Source of the DNA: Streptomyces exfoliatus
GTDB lineage: Bacteria; Actinomycetota; Actinomycetes; Streptomycetales; Streptomycetaceae
Length of the DNA stretch: 64,000 nucleotides
NCBI RefSeq assembly: GCF_000725545.1
Contig: NZ_JNZP01000018.1
Location: 248,001-312,000, forward strand
Direction: 5' to 3'
Made by a program: the position numbers and the translations under genes. The notes under the pieces are model-generated. The model saw nothing but the letters and a program-made list of their open reading frames with translations, had not been told where the DNA came from and did no database searches. This document shows, one piece after another, positions 1 through 8,215 of this stretch; positions within the stretch are counted from its first letter, which is position 1; every line of letters begins with the position of its first letter.

Positions 1-521
1 TACGCGACGGCCAGCGCGCGCTGCGGCTCGCTGTACGGGGAGCGGGAGGCGTCCCGGCCGAACATGGAGACCAGTTCGCCCTTGCCCGCCGCGACGAGCA
101 CCAGGTCGTAGCTGCGGGAGAAGTAGTCCAGGTCGCCGACGGCCGCGCCGTGTATGACCAGCTGGCCGCCGCGCTGGGCGAAGGTCTCCATCCAGCCGGC
201 CATCTTGACCCGCTGGTCGACGGACTGGGCGTACCCGTCGAGCTTCCCGACCCAGTCGATCAACCGGCCGGAGTCGGGGCCCGCGACGGAGACGCCGAGG
301 CCCTCGATGCGCGGGGCCTGGGACTCCCAGAAGTCGAGGCCGAGATCACGCTCGTGCTGGAGCGCGGTGTCGAACATGCACTGGGTGGACATGACCCGGC
401 CGGACCGGATCTCGTCCGCCGTCCGGTTCGACATGAGGGTGACCTCGTACCCCCGCGACTGGAGTCCGAGGGCGAGCTGCAGGCCTGACTGGCCCGCGCC
501 GACTATGAGTATCTTCCGCAT
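1..521 (-). CDS. styrene monooxygenase-like FAD flavoprotein (partial, cut by window edge)
   Basis: Reading leftward from an ATG at 521, the protein begins MRKILIVGAGQSGLQLALGL, a Rossmann GxGxxG dinucleotide-binding fingerprint for FAD. It continues with TADEIRSGRVMSTQCMF and a later segment LVLVAAGKGELVSMFGR. This resembles StyA/indole monooxygenase-type single-component flavoproteins, which epoxidise styrene or indole using reduced FAD supplied by a partner reductase. Only about 173 residues lie in the window; the C-terminus is beyond position 1. It lies 47 bp downstream of the conservon GTPase on the same strand, so co-transcription is likely. Function beyond an FAD monooxygenase/oxidoreductase is inference. 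Confidence 0.75.
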   Translation of the reverse strand, partial: MRKILIVGAGQSGLQLALGLQSRGYEVTLMSNRTADEIRSGRVMSTQCMFDTALQHERDLGLDFWESQAPRIEGLGVSVAGPDSGRLIDWVGKLDGYAQSVDQRVKMAGWMETFAQRGGQLVIHGAAVGDLDYFSRSYDLVLVAAGKGELVSMFGRDASRSPYSEPQRALAVA

Positions 522-568
522 GGGTGGTGCTCCTGGCGTGACGGTCGTGTCAGTCGTGACGGGGAGGA

Positions 569-1300
569 CTATTCGGGGGTTGCTTCGAGCGCGTGCGCGA
601 CCATCGCGAGCAGGCTCTCGACGACGCTGTACCGCTTGCGCGCGTCCATGATCACCACGGGTACGTGCGGCGGCACGGTCAAAGCTTCCCTGACGTCCTC
701 CGCCTCGAACACCTCGGTGCCCTCGAAGTGGTTGACGGCCACGATGTACGGAAGTCCACAGCTCTCGAAGTAGTCGAGGGCCGGGAAGCAGTCGGTGAGC
801 CTGCGGGTGTCGGCGAGCACGATCGCGCCGATCGCGCCGCGCACCAGGTCGTCCCACATGAACCAGAAGCGCTGCTGTCCCGGCGTGCCGAAGACGTACA
901 GCACCAGGTCGTTGTCGAGCGTGATCCGGCCGAAGTCCATCGCCACCGTGGTGGTGAGCTTGTCCGGGGTGGCGCTGAGGTCGTCGGTGTCCTCGCTCGC
1001 CCGCGTCATCAGCGCCTCGGTCTGGAGCGGGGTGATCTCCGAGACCGCGCGGACGAAGGTGGTCTTGCCCACGCCGAAGCCGCCCGCGACGACGATCTTC
1101 GTCGCTATCGGGGCGCGGGTGTGGTCGAGCTGCCAGTCCTGGGCCCCGTCGTCGGCGTCCGGGACGGGGGCCGGAACAGGGGTCGGGGTGTGCGAGCCGG
1201 CGGTATCCCGTTCGAACGGATCGGCCTTGGGCTGCGCGGGGATGCCGGCGACCGACGGAGAATCGGAGACGGCGGAGGCGTCAGAGACGACGGAGTCCAC
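569..1300 (-). CDS. conservon small GTPase-like ATP/GTP-binding protein (CvnD type)
   Basis: The protein has 243 residues. After a variable, Pro-rich N-terminus of about 65 residues comes a P-loop GGFGVGKTTF, then MDFGRI and FGTPGQQRF (switch II-like). A degenerate AVNHFEG replaces the usual NKxD guanine motif. These features match the Streptomyces conservon CvnD GTPases, which work with CvnA (sensor), CvnB (roadblock) and CvnC (DUF742) in a membrane-associated signalling complex. The start overlaps the end of the DUF742 gene by 20 bp, so the two are probably translationally coupled. It is the last conservon gene before the flavoprotein. Confidence 0.9.
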   Translation of the reverse strand: MDSVVSDASAVSDSPSVAGIPAQPKADPFERDTAGSHTPTPVPAPVPDADDGAQDWQLDHTRAPIATKIVVAGGFGVGKTTFVRAVSEITPLQTEALMTRASEDTDDLSATPDKLTTTVAMDFGRITLDNDLVLYVFGTPGQQRFWFMWDDLVRGAIGAIVLADTRRLTDCFPALDYFESCGLPYIVAVNHFEGTEVFEAEDVREALTVPPHVPVVIMDARKRYSVVESLLAMVAHALEATPE

Positions 1301-1712
1301 TCAGCACCCTTTCGAGGAGCGCGCGGTCGGGCTGGCCGGTGCCGTGACCGGTCCCGTACACACGGATCTTTCCCTGGTCGGCCAGGTCGCTGAGGAGCAC
1401 CCGGACGACCCCCAACGGCATCTTCAACAGCGCCGAGACCTCCGCGACCGTCCGCATCCGGCGGCAGATCTCGACGATCGCCCGCATCTCCGGCATCAGA
1501 CCGCGGGCGCCGGGCCCGCCGTCCGTCAGGACCTTGCGGGCGGCGGGCGCTTCGAGCGCCGCCACGAAGGTCTCGACGAGCAGGACGTGGCCGAAGCGGG
1601 TACGACCGCCGGTCAGCGAATACGGGCGTACGCGCGCGGGGCGCCGGCCGTCTCCGCGTACCGGCAGCCGGTGGGCGTGGGGCCCCGGGTAGGCCGAAGA
1701 AGCTGAGGTCAC
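1281..1712 (-). CDS. DUF742 family protein (CvnC type)
   Basis: This 143-residue protein begins MTSASSAYPG and carries VRPYSLTGGRTRFGHVLLVE, followed by a winged-helix-like segment with LLKMPLGVVRVLLSDLADQG. That is the DUF742 signature found as the third gene of actinobacterial conservons. The family is thought to be a small, possibly DNA- or protein-binding component of the CvnA-D complex. Its ATG overlaps the stop codon of the roadblock gene by 4 bp, and it overlaps the following GTPase gene, which is the classic compact conservon arrangement. Confidence 0.9.
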   Translation of the reverse strand: MTSASSAYPGPHAHRLPVRGDGRRPARVRPYSLTGGRTRFGHVLLVETFVAALEAPAARKVLTDGGPGARGLMPEMRAIVEICRRMRTVAEVSALLKMPLGVVRVLLSDLADQGKIRVYGTGHGTGQPDRALLERVLSGLRRL

Positions 1713-2200
1713 TGGGGGCTCTCCATCGATTTGCGCAGCTCGCTGCGGACTTCGGGGGTGAGTACGTGACCGGCGCGGCCCACGAAGAGCGCCATGTGGT
1801 ACGCCACGACGCTCATGTCGCAGTCGGGCGTGGCGTGTACGCCGAGCAGCGAACCGTCGCTGATCGACATCACGAAGACGCTGCCCTCCTCCATCGCCAC
1901 CATGGTCTGCTTGACCCCGCCGCCGTCCATCAGGCGGGCGGCGCCGATGGTCAGGCTGCCGATGCCGGAGACGATGGTGGCCAGGTCGGCGCTGGAGCCG
2001 CGCGGCCCGTCAGGACGGCCGGCTTCGGCGGCGGCCGTCGTGCTCTGCTGGGCGGCCGGGTCGGACGAGAGCAGCAGCAGGCCGTCGGAGGAGACGACGG
2101 CGACCGAGCGGACGCCGGGTACCTCCTCCACCAGATTCCCCAGCAGCCATTGCAGGTTGCGGGCTTCCGTGCTCAGTCCGAACGTTCCCGTCGCAGTCAA
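1709..2200 (-). CDS. roadblock/LC7 domain protein (CvnB type), TTG start
   Basis: The start is TTG at 2200, chosen because a strong GAGGAGG lies just upstream and TTGA overlaps the stop of the sensor kinase gene. From there the 163-residue protein begins (M)TATGTFGLSTEARNLQWLL and contains VPGVRSVAVVSSDGLLLLSS, the roadblock/LC7 fold. Bacterial roadblock proteins of conservons regulate the partner GTPase, as MglB does for MglA. A longer reading from an upstream start at 2452 would overlap the kinase C-terminus and has no support. Confidence 0.9.
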   Translation of the reverse strand: MTATGTFGLSTEARNLQWLLGNLVEEVPGVRSVAVVSSDGLLLLSSDPAAQQSTTAAAEAGRPDGPRGSSADLATIVSGIGSLTIGAARLMDGGGVKQTMVAMEEGSVFVMSISDGSLLGVHATPDCDMSVVAYHMALFVGRAGHVLTPEVRSELRKSMESPQ

Positions 2201-5200
2201 CTGCGTGCCTCCTCGACTGTGTCCCCCGTCAACTCCTCTGTACGTGCGGTCCTCGCGGCATCTATCCGCGCCGTGTCGATCTCCGCCTCCACGTCGCGGC
2301 GCCCGGCCTTGGCGCCCTGGTGGAAGCCGCCGAGGCGGCGGCGCAGGGCCTCCGCGTCCACGCCGCCCTGCCGGGGGGCGGTGGCGGCACCGGCCGGGCG
2401 GACCACCTGCGGGGTGCGCTTGGGCAGGCCCTTGTCGGTGATCCGCTCCCACTGGGCGGGGCGCGGGCCGGGAACCTGTTCGTCGGTGACCGGCTCGTCG
2501 GTGACCGGCTGGTCGGTGACCGGCTGGCCGATGAGCGGCTCGGCGGTGGCCGGCTGTTCGGTGAACGGCGGGGCGGTGACCGGCTGGTCAGTGTCCGGCT
2601 CGGCGGTGGCCGGCTGGTCCGTGAACGGCTCGTCGGCGACGCGGCCGTGGGCGTCCGGCTCCGGCGGCGGGTCGGGCAGCCGGACCTGGAGCGTGGTCTC
2701 GGAGACCGACGCGCCCTGGGCGGCCGGCTCGGGCTCCTCGTACGCCGGCTCCGGAGTCGGTTCCGGGTCCTGGTGAGACGCCGGCTCGGGGGCCGGCTCC
2801 CGGGTCTGCTCGGGAGTCGACTCCCGGGGCGTCCCCGCGTCCCTCGCCGCGTCCCCCTCCGCCGCGAGGAACGCCCGCTCCGCCGCCTCCACGAGCGGGT
2901 CGCGGTTCCGGGACGGCAGCGTGTTGGAGTTGGCCTCCGCGGCCGAGCCGGGCAGCTGGATCACGGGCGCCGCGCCCGCCACCCGTACCGGCTCCGTCAC
3001 GGTGGTCGGCGGGGCGGTGGGGAGCAGGGCCCGCGGCAGGACCACGACGGCCGCCGTGCCGCCCGGCTTCTGCTCGCGCAGCTCGACGCGGACGCCGTGG
3101 CGGGCGGCGAGCATGGCGATGACGCGCATGCCGAGGCCCTCGCCGTCGAAGGCGGCCGGATCGGCCTCGGCCAGCCGCCCGTTGAGTTCGGCGAGGCGGG
3201 ACGGGGTCACGCCGATGCCCGCGTCCTGCACGGAGAGCATCACCTCGCCGGACTCCAGGAGCCAGCCGGAGAGCTGGACCTCCGCGTCGGGCGGCGAGAA
3301 GGAGGTGGCGTTCTCCAGGAGTTCCGCGATCAGGTGGCTTAGGTCGTCCGCGGCGAACCCGGCGATCTGGGCGTGCGGCGGCAGCGACTGGATCGTGACC
3401 CGCTCGTACCGCTCGATCTCGCTGACGGCGGCGCGCAGCACGTCGACGAGCGGGACGGGCCCGGCGTGGCCGTGGACGTGCTCGTGCCCGGCGAGGACGA
3501 GCAGGTTCTCGCTGTGGCGGCGCATGACGGTCGCCATGTGGTCGAGCTTGAAGAGGGTCGCGAGGCGGTCCGGGTCCTGCTCGCGCTCCTCCAGCTTCTC
3601 GATGACGCCGAGCTGCCGCTCGACGAGCCCGAGGCTGCGCAGCGAGAGGTTGACGAAGGTGTGGTGGACGGTACTCCTGAGCCGTTCGAGGTCGGCGGTG
3701 AGGAGGGCGACCCGGCCCTGGAGTTCGGCGCGCTGGGTGGCCAGCTCGGCGCCGAGGGCGTCCTTGGCGGAGGTGAGGTCGGCCTGCCCCGCGGTGAGCC
3801 GCTCGGTGTGCGCGGCGAGACCGTGGAGCTTGCCGTGCAGGGTGTTGAGGGAGCGGACGACCTGCGCGAACTCGTCGTTGCGGCCGGTGAAGCGGACCGG
3901 CTCCTCCGTCTGCGGCGCGGGGGCGGCGGCGAGCCTGGCGGCGCCGATGCGGAGGACCGCGAGCGGCCGGGTGAGGGTGCGGGCGACGTAGGTGGAGATG
4001 CCGATCGCGACGAGCAGGCAGCCGCCGAGGAAGGCGATGCGCAGTTCGAGGGCGGTGACGTCGTCGTCGCGGAGCGCGCCGAGCCGTTCGACCCGCTCGG
4101 CGGCGAGGGCGGACTCGACGCCTCGCATCTGCTCGACGCGGGCGGAGAGGGCGGACTCCAGGCCGGCCCGGTCGGTCTCGCGCTCGGTCTCCGTGAGGCG
4201 GGGCTGGTCGGTGAGGGAGGCGAGGAGGCGTTCGGCGCTCTTGACGTCGGGTCCGGCGACGGTGGCGGCGAGGGAGTCGCGGGCGGTGGAGCCGGCGGCC
4301 TGGTCGAAGTCGCCCAGGGCGGCGAGTTCACGGACCCTGGCCTGCTGGGCGGCGGCGGTGAGGGCGTCGCGGGCCCGCTCGGCCTCCGCGGTGCCTTCGG
4401 GGACGTCGGGGACGTAGGTGCCGGTCTCGGGGTCGTAGTGGACGTCCCCGGTGGGCTCGGGCTGTGCCACGGAGAGCGCGGCGAGGAGCAGGCCGCGGGT
4501 GGCGGAGGCCTGTTCGACGGCGCGGCCGAGGGCGGCCGGGGCGCGGGTGGCCTCGGTGAGCGCGGTGTCGGAGGCGCGGGGCGGGGTCTCGTCGGCCAGT
4601 TCGTCGGCGAGGGCCTGGAGCTTGGTGATGACCTCGGAGTACGCCCGGTGGGCCTCCAGGGCCGTGCCCTTGCCGGTGAGGGCGGCGCGGCGGACGGAGG
4701 GGACTCCGGCGAGGTCACGGCGGAGTTCGGCGGATGCGGCGGGCCGGATCTCGTCGATCTGCCGGTCGACCCGGGTGGACCGGACGCTGGTGACCTGGCG
4801 CTTGTCCTTGGCGTCGCCGCTCTGGGCGTCCCGGCCGGCGGCGATGTACGCGACGACCTCGTCGCGCTCGTCGGCGAGGGAGTGGGCCAGGGTGACGGCC
4901 TGCCGGTCGAGTTCGGCGAGGGTGACCAGTCGCTGGGAGTCGGTGAGCTGGGTGGAGGCGGCGAGGACCGCGGGGGCTCCGGCGGCGAGGACGGTGACGC
5001 CGACGAGGGCGACGCCGGCGACCAGCCGGTTGCGGACGCGCTTCGAACGGCCGGTGGGGGCCTGTACGGAGGGCGCGCTGCCGGGGGTGGTGACGCTTCC
5101 GGAAACGGGGTCACCGGAGGGGGCGTTGCCGTGGGGCGCCGTGGCGGCGCTCGCGTCCGGGGTCGGGATCACACCGGGGGTCTGGCTCCGCGCGCCGTTC

Positions 5201-5238
5201 TTGCTCCGAGGCCGCTTCATCTGCACCGGTGCTCGCAT
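2197..5238 (-). CDS. conservon sensor histidine kinase (CvnA type)
   Basis: About 1013 residues from ATG 5238. TTG 5259 and ATG 5220 are alternative starts, and none has a clear Shine-Dalgarno. There is a first membrane helix near residues 72-94 and a long extracytoplasmic nitrate-sensing-like helical domain. A second membrane helix (FLGGCLLVAIGISTYVA) is followed by HAMP, a coiled coil, a dimerisation helix with HMATVMRRHSENLL, and a HATPase domain with LLENATSFSPP, DAGIGV and GEGLGM boxes. The C-terminal 250 residues are disordered and Pro/Glu/Thr-rich with imperfect QPxTxEP repeats (about bp 2484-2640). It heads the conservon and overlaps the roadblock gene by 4 bp. Confidence 0.88.
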   Translation of the reverse strand: MRAPVQMKRPRSKNGARSQTPGVIPTPDASAATAPHGNAPSGDPVSGSVTTPGSAPSVQAPTGRSKRVRNRLVAGVALVGVTVLAAGAPAVLAASTQLTDSQRLVTLAELDRQAVTLAHSLADERDEVVAYIAAGRDAQSGDAKDKRQVTSVRSTRVDRQIDEIRPAASAELRRDLAGVPSVRRAALTGKGTALEAHRAYSEVITKLQALADELADETPPRASDTALTEATRAPAALGRAVEQASATRGLLLAALSVAQPEPTGDVHYDPETGTYVPDVPEGTAEAERARDALTAAAQQARVRELAALGDFDQAAGSTARDSLAATVAGPDVKSAERLLASLTDQPRLTETERETDRAGLESALSARVEQMRGVESALAAERVERLGALRDDDVTALELRIAFLGGCLLVAIGISTYVARTLTRPLAVLRIGAARLAAAPAPQTEEPVRFTGRNDEFAQVVRSLNTLHGKLHGLAAHTERLTAGQADLTSAKDALGAELATQRAELQGRVALLTADLERLRSTVHHTFVNLSLRSLGLVERQLGVIEKLEEREQDPDRLATLFKLDHMATVMRRHSENLLVLAGHEHVHGHAGPVPLVDVLRAAVSEIERYERVTIQSLPPHAQIAGFAADDLSHLIAELLENATSFSPPDAEVQLSGWLLESGEVMLSVQDAGIGVTPSRLAELNGRLAEADPAAFDGEGLGMRVIAMLAARHGVRVELREQKPGGTAAVVVLPRALLPTAPPTTVTEPVRVAGAAPVIQLPGSAAEANSNTLPSRNRDPLVEAAERAFLAAEGDAARDAGTPRESTPEQTREPAPEPASHQDPEPTPEPAYEEPEPAAQGASVSETTLQVRLPDPPPEPDAHGRVADEPFTDQPATAEPDTDQPVTAPPFTEQPATAEPLIGQPVTDQPVTDEPVTDEQVPGPRPAQWERITDKGLPKRTPQVVRPAGAATAPRQGGVDAEALRRRLGGFHQGAKAGRRDVEAEIDTARIDAARTARTEELTGDTVEEARS

Positions 5239-5597
5239 TCTTGACTCGTCCAGCCACAAAGCAGAGGTGACGGCCGGTCACATGGAGCGCCCCCACCCCT
5301 GGTACGGCTTCCGACCATTCCAGCGCTTCTGGGAAGGGGGCGTGCATCGGCCGCTCCGCCACCCGAACGAGTGAACAACACTCATGAGTTGGCGAACAAC
5401 TTCTCCGGGCGGGCGCGAGGGGCCCCGGAGGGCCCCCGGTTGGATCTTCCGCGCGGGCTTTGGCAAGATGCCCGCCCGCAGCTCCACGGAAGTGCCCGTT
5501 CCGCCTCTCGAACCGCCCTCGCCGGGTTGGTACAGGCCATTTACGGTCATTTGCAGGTCTCGTGAAGGAGTGCACCGGGCCGGGCACACTGGTCGCC
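5239..5597. other. divergent intergenic region, promoters only
   Basis: No gene is supported here. The region separates the leftward conservon from the rightward PP2C gene and should hold both promoters. A perfect 10-bp palindrome ACTCATGAGT lies at 5380-5389, flanked by two GCGAAC/GTGAAC-like words. A CACACT hexamer at 5585-5590 ends 7 nt before the PP2C start codon and could be its -10 element. Confidence 0.5.
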
Positions 5598-6389
5598 ATG
5601 CGCAGTGAAGCCGCCTCCCTCCCCGGCAGCCCCGAACGCCCCAACGAGGACTGGGTGGCCACCGCCCTGCCCGCCTCGGGCAGCGGCGGGACCGTCGTCC
5701 TCCTCGACGGCGTCACACCACCGGCGGGTGATGACGGTTGTGTGCACACCGTGCCGTGGTTCACCGCGCGACTGGGCGGGGCTTTGACCGAACTGTCCGC
5801 TTCCCGACCGGACATGCCCCTGCCGGAGATCCTCTCCGTCGCAATCCGGCGCACCGCGGACGCCCACCGGAGCACCTGTGACCTTTCTCACGTACGTACG
5901 CCCCAGGCAACCGTGGTGCTCGTCCGCTGGGACGAGACCCGGGTCGAACACCTCGTCCTGTCCGACTCCGTCCTCCTCCTGGAGTCCCCGGACGGGTCGG
6001 TACGGGCCGTGCTCGACGACCGGCTCGACCGGGTGCCGGTAGAGGTCCTGCGGTCCCTGGCGGCGACGGACCGGCTGCGGAACCGGGAGGGCGGCTTCTT
6101 CACCGCGGCGGCCGATCCGGCGGTCGCGGGGCGGGCGGTGACGGGGACGACCCCGCGCGCGGAGGTACGGTCCCTGGCCGCGCTCACGGACGGGGCGAGC
6201 CGCTGGGTGGACCTGTTCGGCGAGGGCGACTGGACGGACTGCCACCGCGTCCTGCGCAAGGAGGGGCCGCTCGGCCTGCTCCGCCGGGTGCGCGCCCTGG
6301 AGGCGGCGGACGGGGAGGCGGGTGGGGTGCGCCGCTGGAAGCGGCACGACGACGCCACGGCCGCCTACGCGGAACTGCCCGCTCCCTGA
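5598..6389 (+). CDS. PP2C-like serine/threonine phosphatase
   Basis: The protein has 263 residues from ATG 5598 (MRSEAASLPGSPERPNEDWV). The metal-binding aspartates expected of PP2C/PPM phosphatases are visible: NEDW and VVLLDGVTP near the N-terminus, SLAALTDGASRW in the middle and RHDDATAAY at the end. There is no membrane segment or extra sensor domain, so it is probably a soluble cytoplasmic phosphatase countering Ser/Thr kinases; the substrate is unknown. There is no Shine-Dalgarno, and a -10-like CACACT ends 7 nt before the ATG, suggesting a leaderless mRNA. Confidence 0.75.
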   Translation: MRSEAASLPGSPERPNEDWVATALPASGSGGTVVLLDGVTPPAGDDGCVHTVPWFTARLGGALTELSASRPDMPLPEILSVAIRRTADAHRSTCDLSHVRTPQATVVLVRWDETRVEHLVLSDSVLLLESPDGSVRAVLDDRLDRVPVEVLRSLAATDRLRNREGGFFTAAADPAVAGRAVTGTTPRAEVRSLAALTDGASRWVDLFGEGDWTDCHRVLRKEGPLGLLRRVRALEAADGEAGGVRRWKRHDDATAAYAELPAP

Positions 6390-6393
6390 GCGG

Positions 6394-6963
6394 TCACCCC
6401 TCGAACCGGACGTTGAAGTGGTTCAGGAGCCGGGCGAGTTCGGCGACCTCGGCGCGGTCCCAGTCGGTGAGCTTGCGGACGTACCGCTCGCGCCGGGCGT
6501 CACGTACGCGCCGGAACCGCCGGCGGCCCTCCTCGGTGAGCCGGACCAGCGAGGCGCGCCCGTCGGCGGGGTCGGGGTCGCGGGCGACGAGCCCGAGGTC
6601 CTCGAGGGCGCGGAGCTGGCGGCTCATGGTGGCCTTGCCGACGCCGAAGTACCCGGCGAGTTCGGTGGCCCGCTGGGGGCCGGTGTCGTCGAGGCGTACG
6701 AAGAGGCCGTAGGCGGCGGGCTCCAGCTCCGGGTGGACCTCCCTGGCCATCTCGCCGGACTGGGCGCGCGCCCGCCGCAGGAAGACCGCCAGCTCGCGTT
6801 CGAGCGCGAGGAACTCCGGGTCGACGGCACCGGCGGAGGGGGTGCCCGGCCCGGCGGGCGGCTCGACCGCTGCCGCGGGCGGCTCTCCCGCGCGCACGCC
6901 GGCGGGCGGTGCGACCCGGTCTTCGCCTCCCGTACCGCTTCCGTGCACGTCAGCACCTCCCAC
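6394..6963 (-). CDS. MarR family transcriptional regulator
   Basis: The gene encodes 189 residues with a disordered N-terminus of about 45 residues. The MarR core contains a winged helix: ATELAGYFGVGKATMSRQLRAL is the recognition region, followed by the wing RDPDPADGRASLVRLTEEG. MarR dimers usually repress nearby or divergent genes and are released by small ligands. It is convergent with the PP2C gene (4 bp between stops) and divergent from the GH25 lysozyme gene across 229 bp. A later ATG could be the true start, because the N-terminal tail is low complexity. Confidence 0.88.
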   Translation of the reverse strand: MGGADVHGSGTGGEDRVAPPAGVRAGEPPAAAVEPPAGPGTPSAGAVDPEFLALERELAVFLRRARAQSGEMAREVHPELEPAAYGLFVRLDDTGPQRATELAGYFGVGKATMSRQLRALEDLGLVARDPDPADGRASLVRLTEEGRRRFRRVRDARRERYVRKLTDWDRAEVAELARLLNHFNVRFEG

Positions 6964-7192
6964 GCGTTCTCCGGTGACTCCCCGCGGCTTTCCGGCCGCT
7001 GAAAGTTTCTGCCGGCCGAGGCCATCGCCGCAGCTCCTTCAGTATTTCGCAGGAGTAGACCAACGGCGGTATCCGGGCCCCCTTCCGCCGCCCGGGTCTA
7101 CGTGCGTAGCGTCATCTCCGGCCTCGCCGATGACATGTCCACACCAGAGGCTGTCGACCTCGCTCCCCCACCGATCCTTTCGGAGGCACGGA

Positions 7193-8023
7193 ATGCGTGT
7201 GCACAGATCCGGAACGACCCTCGCCGGTGCCGCCCTCGCGGCCCTGGCCCTCCTCCTCCCCCTCGCCGGGCCCGCCGGTGCCGCCCAGGACCCGGGCGCC
7301 CGCCAGGTGCCCGAGCGGGGGTCCGCCAGCATGGGCATGGGCGTCCTCGAACACGACGGGCGCGACGGCGCGCCGGGCGGCATCTCGATCCAGGCCGTCC
7401 AGACGGAAGGCGTGGACGTCTCCAGCCACCAGGGCAACGTCGCCTGGTCCACGCTGTGGAACAGCGGCGTCAAGTGGGCCTACGTCAAGGCGACGGAGGG
7501 CACCTACTACAAGAACACCTACTTCGCGCAGCAGTACAACGGCTCGTACAACGTCGGCATGATCCGCGGCTCGTACCACTTCGCGACCCCGGACACGACG
7601 ACCGGCGCCGCCCAGGCCGACTACTTCGTCAACAACGGCGGCGGCTGGTCGAAGGACGGCAGGACGCTGCCCGGCGTGCTCGACATCGAGTGGAACCCGT
7701 ACGGGGCGACCTGTTACGGCAAGACCCAGGCCGGGATGGTGGCCTGGATCCGCGACTTCGTGAACCGCTACAAGTACCGCACCGGCCGGGACGCCGTGAT
7801 CTACACGGCGACCAGCTGGTGGACGCAGTGCACCGGCAACTACTCCGGCTTCGGGTCGACCAACCCGCTGTGGGTCGCGCGGTACGCCTCCACGGTGGGC
7901 GAACTCCCGGCCGGCTGGCTGTACTACACGATGTGGCAGTACACCTCCTCCGGCCCGACGGTCGGCGACCACAACCACTTCAACGGCGACCTCTCGCGCG
8001 TGCAGGCGCTCGCGAACGGCTGA
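7193..8023 (+). CDS. secreted GH25 lysozyme (N-acetylmuramidase)
   Basis: From ATG 7193, with GGAGG 6 bp upstream, the 276-residue protein starts with an Ala/Leu-rich Sec signal peptide ending near AGAA. A short pro-region containing MGMGVLEHDG follows. The GH25 domain begins GVDVSSHQGNVAW and includes VKATEGTYY, IRGSYHFA and LPGVLDIEWNP, which supplies the Asp/Glu catalytic residues. It ends with MWQYTSSG and DHNHFNGD. It should hydrolyse beta-1,4 MurNAc-GlcNAc bonds in peptidoglycan outside the cell. It is followed by a strong hairpin terminator. Confidence 0.93.
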   Translation: MRVHRSGTTLAGAALAALALLLPLAGPAGAAQDPGARQVPERGSASMGMGVLEHDGRDGAPGGISIQAVQTEGVDVSSHQGNVAWSTLWNSGVKWAYVKATEGTYYKNTYFAQQYNGSYNVGMIRGSYHFATPDTTTGAAQADYFVNNGGGWSKDGRTLPGVLDIEWNPYGATCYGKTQAGMVAWIRDFVNRYKYRTGRDAVIYTATSWWTQCTGNYSGFGSTNPLWVARYASTVGELPAGWLYYTMWQYTSSGPTVGDHNHFNGDLSRVQALANG

Positions 8024-8036
8024 CGCCCCCGCTGCT

Positions 8037-8079
8037 CCGAAGCGGTCCCCGGTGGGCGGCACCCCGGGGGCCGCTTCGG
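8037..8079 (+). terminator. GH25 gene terminator hairpin
   Basis: Near-perfect inverted repeat beginning CCGAAGCGG at 8037 and ending CCGCTTCGG at 8079, with a GC-rich stem of about 16 bp. It lies 13 bp after the lysozyme stop codon. Confidence 0.8.
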
Positions 8080-8103
8080 CTTTCCCGGTCCACCCCCTTG
8101 CCT

Positions 8104-8119
8104 ATTGGTATGGACCAAT
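8104..8119 (+). promoter_or_regulatory. DasR-type (dre-like) operator upstream of LPMO
   Basis: The 16-bp palindrome ATTGGT-ATGG-ACCAAT matches the TGGTNNNNACCA core of the Streptomyces dre/chitinase operator bound by the GntR regulator DasR. It lies about 97 bp before the LPMO start, where chitin-utilisation genes carry such sites. Binding is inferred from the consensus only. Confidence 0.65.
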
Positions 8120-8215
8120 GCGAGGCTCTTCGACGATCGCACGGAGTTCAACTTCCTTGCGGTCAGCGCGCGTTGCTCGTCCCGTCCTCCCCCACGCACG
8201 AGAGAGAGCCCCCGC

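Noticed and set aside
5380..5389. ACTCATGAGT palindrome as a specific operator
   Set aside because: It is a perfect 10-bp palindrome in a promoter region, but I cannot match it to a known regulator and its flanks do not extend the symmetry.
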